This document shows positions 24,001 through 36,000 of a stretch of 64,000 nt of DNA, in pieces; the stretch's first letter is position 1; each line of letters starts with the position of its first letter. The DNA is taken from the NCBI GenBank assembly GCA_037783415.1, contig JAZGTN010000038.1, positions 1,178,001 to 1,242,000 of the forward strand, written 5' to 3'. The stretch is from Leptasterias polaris. Its lineage: Eukaryota; Echinodermata; Asteroidea; Forcipulatida; Asteriidae. The translations under genes and the position numbers were made by a program. Under the pieces are notes generated by a model. That model was not told the DNA's origin and searched no databases. It saw nothing but the letters and a program-made list of their open reading frames with translations.

Positions 24001-27000
24001 TTCATTAGAGTTGAATGCACATTTAATGACGGTGGTAAATGGCAGAGTATGTCATTCATTACACAAAGTAAGCTGTATACATAGCTTAGACTTGTAGCGT
24101 AATGATCTCATAAAAGTGTCTGTTATGAAATTAATATGGTTGAAAAAGATATTTTTTAAAAGACGAATATACTGATTCCCGATCCCTTGAAATTGTGTGG
24201 TTCTTAATATTAATATTAATAATAATAGTAACGGGCAGTTCTTTTATAGTGTTTTACACACCCGATGGGCGTCTCAAAGTGATCGGTATTTTTTTTCCTG
24301 CAAGGTATGCGGAGCTACGTTTTGAAGTATGAAACCTATTCCTCAACATAGCATCATATAATAGTTTACAAGGTGCTGTGGCGCAATATGCAGCCAATCA
24401 AACCAGGAACATCGGGGCGAACCCCTTCTCTTTACGACAAGTGCACTGGGTTCTTATACGTGCATTACACAACACACAGGACCTACGGCTTTACGTCTCA
24501 TTCAAAGGACACAGCAATAACGGTTAAGTGTATTGCTTAAGTACACACAAGTGCCACGAACGGGACTCGAACCCACACTCCGCTGATCAGAAACAACAGA
24601 GCTTGAGTCCAGCGCTATTTTGTAGATCCAAATTTTGACTCCACAAAATGACGAACCGTATAAAATGACGGACCGTATAATCCACAGGTAATAATTATGA
24701 TAAGTGTTTTTTGTCGTAAATACCGCGTGCATTTAATTGTTAATTTGTAAATTAAGTGCAAACATAATTAATGGCCCGACGTTTTGATCCGAGCAGAGTC
24801 TTTCTCGATGGCTAAATGACAACACAAAACACATAAACGTCCGACCATTATCTGTTTTTTGTTGTTATTAATTTAGTTTTTCATTTACACCGTAGATTTC
24901 TTTGGTTGGTGAGCAGTTTTCCATAGCTAGTTATTTTTCTTAGTTGTGAGATTTTTGAGATTTGTGCCCCCTTTGTTCCTTTCAAAAGTATAACAATCAG
25001 ACCGTATAATATCCCATTAATTGTTTTCTTCCATTGAGCTATGTACAAATCGTGCCTGTAGGAAGTCCAGACTCTTTGACTTTCTTTGTTTAAATATGAT
25101 ATCACAGTTTAGACGGGCTTAGTTCAGATAAGAACTTGTCCTGATCTTTAACATGCATTGGATAAGACTCGGGGAAAACTAGTCAGTTCTGATATTGTCC
25201 CACTTTTTGTCTATTGCTGCGAAGGAGATTTAAAAACCAGGACACAAAGCTTCATTTTTTCTCACTCATTTATAATTTTTTTATTTCAAGTTTTATTTAT
25301 GCAAAACATGACCAGTGTCCGGAGACCACCATTCTACATTATCAAGTTTGACCAATTTCATAGAACACGTACAGCAGGCGTTTCCTGTTGACGGGCATTC
25401 CCGTTAGATAATTTGTACTAACTGCACCAAACTCAAAAGGTTAGATTGCCGGTAGTTCTTGCTGAGCAATATGAATGACACAACAATGCAAATCAATTGT
25501 GGTCGCGCACAATACCCCCGTCAAATTATCTTAATTATTGTTCAAGCATACATAATGTGGTAAAGGAAAATAATTATTTGTGTATGAAATTGGCCCCATG
25601 GATTTCCTGAAGCAGGACAGTAATTTCATTGTCTTTCACAACAACCTCGTCTTACAAAAATAAGGTGTAATTTGTAATATAAAACCTCAAATGAAGCACC
25701 AGCAATATTTCTCGTTCAACCTTTAAAGGCACTGAACACTATTGGTAATTACTCAAAATAATTGTTAGCATAAAAACCTACCTAGTAACAAGCAATGGAG
25801 AGCTGTTGATAGTATAAAACATTGTGAGAAACGACTCCTTCTGAAGTAACGTAGTTTTTGAGAAATAAGAGGTAATTTCTCACTCAAATAATAAAAGACT
25901 TCTTGCTGAAGCCTTTTATTATTGGCATCTGAAAGCACACAAAGTTGTGCAACGAGGGTGTTTTTTCTTTCATTATTTTCTTGCAACTGCGATGACCAAT
26001 TGAGTCCAAATTTTCACAGATTTGTTATTTATGCATATGATGGGATACACCAAGTGAGAATACTGGTCTTTGACAATTACCAAAGGTGTCCAGTGCCTTT
26101 AAAGGCTGAGATAGAGGTCAGTTATACTGATGTGTAGTATTACGAAATAAACATGCATTATTAATTATTAATGGTGTATTGTCGAAATGTGTTTTTGGCC
26201 ACTGGGGACGAAGACTTCGACATGTTACATGGAAAGGGAATGTACGCAATGTACATTTTGCCTGGTGGTATATCGCTGAATAGTCCTTGCTCTATGCGGA
26301 CTGCCTGTACCGTATTTCAACTCTTTTCAGAGCACTGATATTTTCCTCTCTTTCATAAAATCCCTGCAGTGAGGGCCGCTATCAGCACGTGCTGACTTAA
26401 TCTTATTCTTATTCTTCTTTTTTCATAAAAGTACCTACTCAATTGGTGCATGAAGGCAAATGCAGTAAGTTACAGTGTAGTTAAAAAACAAAAAACATGA
26501 TGGTTGGATCTACAATTCAGCTGATTATCCCTCAGAGCTGCCTTAAAGGCACTGAACACGTTTTGTAATTGTCGAAGACCAGTATTCTCACTTGGTGTAT
26601 CCCAACATATGCATAAAATAACATACCTGTGGAAATTTGGGCTCAATTGGTCATTGAAGTTGCAAGAAAATGATGAAAGAAAAAACACCCTTGTTGTACA
26701 TAATAGTGTGCTTTCAGATAGGAATAAAAGGCTTCAGCAAGAAGTCTTTTATTATTTGAGTGAGAAATTACCTCTTTCTCAAAAACTACGTTACTTCAGA
26801 GGGAGTCGTTTTTCACAATGTTTTATACTATCAACAGCTCTCCATTGCTCGTTACCAAGTAAGTTTTTATGCTAACAATTATTTTGAGTAATTACCAATG
26901 GTGTTCAGTGCCTTTAAAGGTGTCGAGAGATGAGTACATAGCTGGATCCTTCTGTAGGTTGTTCCAATCCCGGATGGTGCGAGGGGAGAAGGAGTTAGTG

Positions 27001-30000
27001 TACGCTGATGAGCTGGTCTGAGGAATCCTGAAGCGGGAGCTGTGACCTCTAGTTACAGATGAAAGAGGAGTGAGGTAGAGGTCTTCATTGATGTCGACTA
27101 GGTTGTGATGGATTATGTAATTCTCCCGTTGTCTTAACCACATTGTACACACTGGTCAGCTTTTATAATGCCATGGTATCCACGGTATCCTAAGCCGGAC
27201 CATGTCAAACGTTCTATAGGGTGGTTTCATTTAACAGGAGTCAGTGATTTTGTTAGAAGGGGCAGGACAAAACTCTGCCAGAGTATCCTTTGTTCACGAA
27301 GGATTGTCAATTTGTAATGGTAGCTGAAACCTAAGTACCAAACTTAATTAATTTAGCAAAACATTAAGCGTAAAAATAACCCAGGCAATACCTAGACATG
27401 TAACAACACACTGAGATAAAAAACAAATAGTTGACAAACGCAACCCTCTTGATTAAACTACTGACAAGGCTTGGAAGATGTTCTGACCGTGTGTTGTGAC
27501 CAAACAGGTCCCTCGCTTGAGGGCTTTGATAGTCCTTGTAAACAGAATTGACCCAGAATTCCGGGTCCTGTGTTTCCTGATAAATTTCTGGATTTTCATG
27601 ACCTAGAATCTGTGTCAAAATGACATAGAAAAGGGTCAAACTGACGGAAGCCAGAGTGACCCAGTGACCCTCAATTTTGTTATTTGTTGCTCTCCTATTA
27701 CTGCATGTTTGGGTTTAGTTTTTCTTAGATATGTCCCATCTGGGTTTGTACATGAAAGCGAAGCGATGCATCCTCACTCCGTCGGAACACCCGGATCCTC
27801 GGTTTGAATGGGTATATCCCCGCACACACAGCTCTGTGTTGAATCCACTCTGTGGACAATCCTTTGTTCTGCACACTCAAGGAAAAACCATTCTTCAACA
27901 CTAAAACAACACTGTGTGGACGTGTGCAAGTCCACATTGTGTTTCAAGTCCCAACAATATGTTGACGTCTTTTCGTCGCATTTTTCTCACAGTGACGAAT
28001 CAGCAATTTTTAGCAAATTGAGGTTTTTGCAGTTTTAGGGTTAGTTTGTCTTCTGAATTCATTTCTGAAGGTTTTGAACCAAAATAATGTCTAATTTTAA
28101 AGATATAAAGACACCATGTTGGCGAATATGTTTGAAGGCTAATAAATGTTTCTTTACATACTGACGAATAAGTGATTCGCCACTCCGTAAACAAATAAAT
28201 AGACCCTTTTGTTTTTTACAAAGTGACGAATAGGCAAATGCGCTGGTAACCACTCCAGTTATGAGTGACTTATCAATGAAATGCCAGGTACCATCAGTTT
28301 CTCTTAAATACAACACAGTATTGATTTGCCGACTCCACTAGCTTGTCTTCAATATGCAGTCAAAAAGGTAATTATACTGTAGACAGATGTAAATTTATTT
28401 AATTTTGTTTGCCACAAGTATAAAAAATTTCCTTGTGTTCGTGTTTGAAAAAGTACACACTGGCGCCGTACTACTTTAACCATCTAGTCACTGCACCGCC
28501 CGAGTTTGCTGAAACGATGTTCAGTTTTCCAAGACTCTTACAGTAAATTACTAGAACCGTGGTTCAAATTTTCAAAAGACACCATTTAAAAGGCAAATTA
28601 TGTAGGCCCTATGTACAGTTTTCGTATATTTTGTAAATATTGTCATTGAATAAGATTATTATTTCCAATTCGAAGGTGATAAATCCCTAGGGAACAATAA
28701 CTGCCTCTCGTTAACGGCTACCGGAAATTTTCCTGACGATTATTTTTCATAAGGTTAAAATGAACACAATAGTTTTGAAGCCTTTTATCTGGCATCAAAT
28801 GCTCATAGTGATTAATTGCCGAGTCATTAGTTTTTGATAGTATCATCATGATGAAAGAAAATTAATTTTTGTTTGGTTACAAATGAGCATGTTGTTGGTG
28901 AAAGCTACAAAATTTCATCATCATTAGCGTTACCATCTTTACAAGTCATCTGTGAAGGGGAGTGAATTAAACACTATTATCTAAACTATTGCCATTGACT
29001 TGGCCAACTGGCCATATATTTATATTTTTATGTTTTGGGGTGTTTTTATGTTATTTTGTTTGTTTTATCGCAATACACAAGCTTGTGAGTTTTTCCTTCT
29101 ACCGCATGTTACGGTTTATCGATTTTGGCGGCTGGGCGGTCCAGTGGCTAAAAGGTTAATAAAGGCCACACACAACGATACACATTAACGTTATACATAG
29201 AGGTCAAGTTAACAGTCACACACAACGTTCAAGTTAACACTAACACTAACAGTCACTGTTAACTTGCATGTTGTGTCTGCTGGTAAACCTAACATGCACA
29301 ATAATCGTGTATCAGTTTTGACCTACATAGAACAACGTATGTGGAACTAAACGTGACAACTGATCATACACACTCCACTTTTATTTTACGCTTGCATGAT
29401 ATTAATACAACGTATTTTTGTATACAAGGCCTAACACGAAACAGCTTATTTATGCTAAGACTACATGCGCTAAATGTATAGCCTAAATTACCAAAAAAGG
29501 CTTCATGTGTTTGATTTATTGCTTAACAGTTATGGCCCAATTAAAACTACAGAAAAAGACAAACCTACAGCACTTATCAGTTACATGAGATCAAGTGTGT
29601 ATGTTCCTTGAAGTAATATGTAACGCTATGTGCTAGTATTGGTAAGCATGATCAAAAGTAGCTTAAATAGTTTTTGTTGTCTAGTGTCGTAGAAGGTTAT
29701 AATCTGGCTCTTAAAAATTAAGTTTTGTTGATGTAACATTATCTAAATGAGTTAATGTTGCAAATATAAAACGTTTAAGAGACCCTTCCCTTAGTCTATA
29801 CTGTCCTCCATCAGTACGCCTAGTGGTGAATGATTTAGTTATGTTTATGTGGGTGTAGGCAAGTGAGACTCTAGCAATACATAGATCCCTATTACTTCAG
29901 TATGTTCATTACGGGTTCGCATAACTATTCGTAAATGTTGGTCATGCAAAGTTTAAATTAAACAATTGTTTTTATATTGGCGTTAATAATCAAGTCATTT

Positions 30001-33000
30001 CCATGAACATCATTTTCAAATCCATTCAATATTCAATATTCGATATACTACACTTAGTGCAAGATAGTTGACAAGATAGTTGACAAGATAGTTGACAAGA
30101 TAGTTGACAGAATGTCTGAATGCTTTTGCTTATCTTGAAATGTTCTTTTTGTTACTTAGAATAACCTACCCCAGCCCAGGATCTGACGTGCTGGTGAAAT
30201 GGGAGGATGGTTCGACCAATGTAGTCAAGGTGGAGGAATTGCGAGCAGAAGCAAGCGATGTCCTCAAAAAGAGAAGCATTGTTAAAATGTGGTGGAAGCC
30301 ACAAAATAAATGGTGGATGGCAAAAGTCATTGCATTCGAAGGTGACGACTACAGCAGTGAAGATGAACTTCACGAAGACGACGACAACATACCCCTCGCT
30401 CGCCTCTTTGAGACATTACAAAAGCAGCATGAAGATACTCCCTGTTGTGAAACAGTAAATTGCACTTCAGAAGTATGGGCAGCTTGTTTAACCTGTCAGT
30501 GTTTCCTCTGCTTCCAGCACTTCGAGGAAAGTCCACCATGCCACCTTCACAATAAGTGGGTACCTGCTCCTGCTCCACAGAAGCCCAACTGCGCTGTTGT
30601 CGATCTTGAAGACGTTCCGCTCTACAAAATTTTAAGCGACAACACTGACCCGTCACAAGGCGTAGACATTGAAAACCTCCATGCAAACATAGTTACCTTG
30701 TTCTCAAACGTTCCGGCATCTGTTTGTGATGAGGATACACCAGAACCTACCTCTTTTGTTACCATTGAAGACCAATAACAAAGAGTACCAGTCAATCCCT
30801 TATCTCCTCAACCAGAAGATTTTATTGTTGAAGGCAGCCAACACGAGGATCTCGACACTATGCCCAGTATTAAAGATAGTGCTTTGTCAACTAAAACAAC
30901 ACGAAAAATCCTCAGAAATATGGGTATGTCATACACAAATGCATCCAACAAGGTTTGTCCCATCCCGTCGAGGACTTAAACCCACCTGCAGTGGAGTTAT
31001 GTGCTCTAAGAAAAACTTGGCCTGTTCATCATTTTCTTTAACGCGTAGACAAAATAATTATTCAAAGTGCGTTTTTGACTTGGTTAATCTAAAGGACCAG
31101 AGGGCTTGGTTGTCAAGACATGTGCAACACTCATCCACGAAAAGCAGATGGGACCCGTAAAAAACGAACACTTCATTACAATCTTCCTGATGACCAGGGT
31201 ATCTCTAAAATAGTTTGTCGGATAATGTTTCTCAACACACTAGGTGTTAGTGAGCGTCAAGTAAGAACAGCTTTGAGCAAAACAAGTTATGATGGAGTAA
31301 TGGAGTCTGAAAAACGTGGTGGTGTAAAAGGATCTCGTAAAAAAATACAAGAAGAATTGAAAAACGCAGCAAAAGTGCACATTAATAAGTTCCCAAGAAC
31401 GGAATCTCATTATTGCCGAAAAAACAACACCAGACAATACCTGGCACCTGAACTTACAGTGAGGAAAATGTACGAGATGTACAAGGAGGAAAATAACCCA
31501 CCTCATTCATTTAGTTTGTACTACTCAGTGTTTTCCTCGATGGATTTCAAGTTTCATAGACCCAAAAAGGACATGTGCGGTCTTTGCCAAACATATCATG
31601 AATCTAAGCACAACGATAGGGAGCTCCTTCAAGGAAGATACGAGACACATATTGCTGAAAAAACAAAGTGAGAGAAATTAAATCTGACCTCAAGGAAAAA
31701 ACATTGACAGACCCAAAACTTCGAGTAGCAGTCTTTGATTTACAACAAGTAATTTTTTTACCCCTGAGTAATAGAAGTGAACTCTTTTACAAGCGCCGTC
31801 TCTCATGCTATAACTTCACCGTCTACGTATTGGATAGCAAGTTCTGTCAATGTTATCTTTGGCATGAGGGTATTGCAAACGAAATAGCATCTCATTTATA
31901 CAACTTTTTGTTGGAAGCTGATTCAGACGGAACCGAAGAAGTTGCTTTATTTGCGGACGGTTGCGCTGGACAAAACAAAAATTCAATTATTCTCTCCATG
32001 ATGCTAAGATTTGTTAACAATGCCAAAAATGTAAAGCAAACAACCATGCATTACTTTGAAACAGCACACGGTCAAAGTGAAGGAGATTCGGCACACAGTA
32101 CTATAGAACGTGCCTTGAAGAGAGCAGGAGAGATGTTTTTACCTTCACAATTGGCAACTGTCATACGGCTTGCAAGAACAACTCCCTACGACGTTGTACA
32201 AGTCCAGAAGAAGGACATTCTGGACTGGAAACAATACTCAGAGCAACTTGGAGTATTGAGAGTTCGCTCCTTATCAAACGGAGAGCCAATAAACTGGACA
32301 AAACTGAAGCAGTTTAGGGTTAAGCACAATCAACCGAAAACGTTGCATGTGAAGATGTCACACCTGGACAATAGCTTCAGTATGTTACAACTTGATGATC
32401 ATCAACGTCGATCGTCTGGTAGCACTCAGTCACTAAGTCATCCAAAGAGAGCGTACTTCTTAGATCTTCCGAAGTTGTCAAGCGCAAAGTACAATGACTT
32501 AATAAAATTATGCCAAGGTAACACACCTGTTGTTAGACACCCCGAACATCAACAATTCTACAAGGAGCTACCCCACTAAATAATCACGGACCCAACCTAG
32601 ACAAAAACTGGTTTCCATGATAATTTTGAAAATATCATTTAATACTTAAAGTTTAACCTGAAATCTCACAATTTTTCCCGTCATAAATTAAATTTAACAT
32701 AGTACAGGTTAATTTCCAAGTATAATTTTTATTTGGTTTACAGTTACGATTAAAATGACAACAAAAATCTGATTTGTAAATATACTTGGTCGTAATTGTA
32801 CTTGTAGATAAAACGCAAATTTTTATTAATTAGTATTCACATGAACTAAACAATTTCAAGTACGAAAAATGAATTGTTGAATATGGTACCATAATCGTTT
32901 ACATGGTTAAGTCTAAATGATGATGCTCATGATGTGTACTTTTTGCCAGGATTTGTTTTTATTTAAGAATGAATAATGTTTTTACTGTTTCATGATACAA

Positions 33001-36000
33001 TTAGTGGCAACTTTGAGTGAAACCTCTAGTCTGGGTGGAAGAAACTCAACAGTATGAATTTATAAACCAGTGGCTTTACCAATAAATGTTTTGGAGCATA
33101 TAATAAAATTCCTATTTCGCAAATCAGAATTTACAAAATTATTGGTGTAAACAAGGTTTTGATTGTTAAATGAAATCCTTCAAAACTAGTGCCAACAAAA
33201 TCAAATGATTATTCTAAAAGTGCAAACATTGTTTATAAAATAGTTTTAAGTTTGTTTATGCTTATACACCAAATTAGTTCAATTAAAAAATAAAAATACT
33301 TGTTATTTCAATTAGTGTCTTGACGGGTATTTATTTTTTTGTATTTTTTTTTTTTTTTAACCCGGTCTGAATTTACTTTAAAGCTCCCCTCCCCTCCAAT
33401 CCAGATGCCAACAACAACCATCCCGTCCGACCCAATCCACCCCACAAAACCCACTCTCTCCTCCCCACTCAAAAAAGAAGGAATTCTGGATCAGTGCTTC
33501 ACTCAGGATTTTACCGTGAAATATCATGTTTAAGACAAATGAAAATCTAAGGCGTGTTAAAAAAAATGCATTAGGCCTAATGGTGATATTACTGACGAAT
33601 AAGCCCTAGAGCGTTGATTTGTTTTTTTACAGACTGACGAATTGGGCACAAAAGTGACGAATAAGCCCCAGAGCGTAGATTTATTTTTTTACAGACTGAC
33701 GAATTGGGCACAAAAAGTGACGAACAAGCGCGTAAAAGACAACAATGTTTTTTACATACTGACGAATAGGTTTATGAGGTTATAATTGTTTATTCAGATC
33801 GTTTCATTTTGAATAACATAAACAAATGTGAAGAAGAACTACTTAAAAACATACCTTCTAATTGGCAAGTGATAACGTAGGATAATAAGGTATGAAAGCA
33901 ACGAATGAATACATGTCCAACTTCAAAGTGAATTTACTCAAAATGCACTTTTTTCTGATTCGTCACTATGAGAAAAATGCGACGTTTTGTTCTCAGGTTC
34001 ACGCTTCATGTAGCGTTTTAAACATTGTTCCGGTATTGGCACTACTTTATTCAAACCGTTTTCTTGTTTAATTAGTCAACAATCTCTCAAACGGAGTCTG
34101 CTCCAAGTACATAACTTCGTTTGTTATGTTTTTATTCATGGCATTTTATGGAATGCTTGTATTCGAACCAGTTTTGTCACTGAACACAGATTTTAAAAAA
34201 ATGCAGAGATGTTCGAGGATTACAGGTAAGGCTTGAACCATTGTAAAACCAACTGCCACAGTGTCAACAATTTTGAAAAATATCGATGTATAAGTAAGTG
34301 TTTGATATTATAGAAACATCCTGAAATACTCGTTTTGTTTGAGTGAGAAGAGTAAGGAGTCGGGCTGCCTTTTGGCTGTTAACTTTGAAACTTTGAAGTG
34401 GTGTTTGAAGCTTTGCATGGTGAAAATAAGAAGTAACTATAAGTAAATAAATAGTAAACTTGCGGTTACAACCAAGTATTAAATCTCTTTTGTGGAAGTG
34501 TTAGCTCTGAAAAGAGCCGGTGTGGTCTCGACGTTTTGGTTTCTACAACTTAAAGGGAGCGTTCAATTATGTTAATCCTAAATAAATGTAGATATATAAA
34601 ATAAAACTAATATATGAACATTTTATTTCAAAAGTGCTAGCATTTTTGAGATATAGCCGAAATCCGGAGCGGTATGTTCACGCAGGAACAATAGTCAGTG
34701 TTTGGAATACACAATCTGAGAAACGTATCTGACTCTATTTTCTCAGATTTAAACTCTGTGGGATAAAAACTTATATCTTTTTCCGTAACCACATTACTTC
34801 GAGGTGTAATGATTCTCAAAATGCTTTATGCTATCGAAAGCTGCTGTACTTCTAACCAAGTGAGTTTGTATTGCCATTAATCGTCAACCTTATCTTTAAA
34901 ACCTACCCGTGTAACACCGGACTGTGGATAGAATAGAGATCGTGGTATTTTTGTCGCACTAGAGTATTGTCTCATCCTTTGTTTAAGCCCCCATCACACC
35001 AAACTCGTTCTCACTGCGTTCTGAAAAATGTAGCTAAACGGGCTTGAACTGTGTGCAAACGGAGTGGACGTAGTAGCAACTTTTTACGGTCTGTTTACGA
35101 ACTTCATGGACGGGCTCGGACGGGTTTGATCGGGAATGGTGCTCCAGAACTTTGAGCCTACTCAAAATTTACGGGCGACCATCCCGTCCTGCAATTAGAC
35201 GGAATGGCAACGTACTTAAAACGAGATGGACGTACTACGAACGGAATTGCCGTACTGGGAACGAAGTAGAACTAGTTACGAACCGGTTTAAACTGACTAC
35301 AGACGGGCTTGGACTGAGGTGAACGGGCAATTTTCCCCTATCTGAAATTGATATAAACGGACAGCAGACGGGATAAAGACGAGATGGACGGGGTCACATT
35401 AAAGACATTGTCCGGCCAAAGCTATACGTTCTAGCCAGACCACAACCCGTTTTACGATATTTTTAGGACGGGTTCGGACGTTTTGAGAACTAGTTTGTTG
35501 TGACTGAGGCTATAGTAGACTGTGCTGAACTGACGTAAACCTTGGTTGAAGTTGTTTTTCTCCCTTGCATCTGATGAGATAGTTGTTGCGAGGAAAGCTT
35601 ATGCGGATATTTCTTACTAATTAGTTTATTTACCTTTCTGAACTTACCCGTGTGTCACTCCAGACCATTTTAAGCTCATAGTCTGCCAGTATGTTTCCGT
35701 CTTTGTTGATGTGGTCCAGAGCCATCTCTACTGCCACCAAAACCCCACTGCCATCCCAGCCCCCGCCGGGCAGAGCGAAAAACCCGCCGAGGTACAAGGG
35801 TATTTTCCCAGGTGGCTTCGAGACTCCAGACCTGCTCTCTACTTCCTCACGATCATCGGTGGTGTTAAGGATTACACCGGTTGTTTGCACTCCCCAAGTC
35901 TCATCTGTTGTTGAATAACCAGTCGTAGTTTCTGAGTTTATAGTCAACGGTAATTCTAAAATGTTGACAGCGACCAGAACAAACAAGAGACGAACTGTTT

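Larger units (their letters stand above)
27970..33988 (+). mobile_element. 6.0-kb DNA transposon with decayed transposase-like gene
   Basis: 30-bp terminal inverted repeats (left 27974, right end 33984; CGTCGCATTTTTC... and its complement, one mismatch) are flanked by TTTT at 27970-27973 and 33985-33988. Subterminal copies of TGACGAAT occur at both ends (about 28162, 28222, 33592, 33636, 33653, 33696, 33762), as expected for transposase-binding sites. Between them lies the broken gene 30104-32579. A 4-bp duplication is the length known for the Sola superfamily, but assignment was not possible. It lies in intron 1 of gene A. Confidence 0.82.

Noticed and set aside
30104..32579. Intact multi-exon host gene
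   Set aside because: Two in-frame stops and several frame changes without convincing splice sites, all inside transposon ends.
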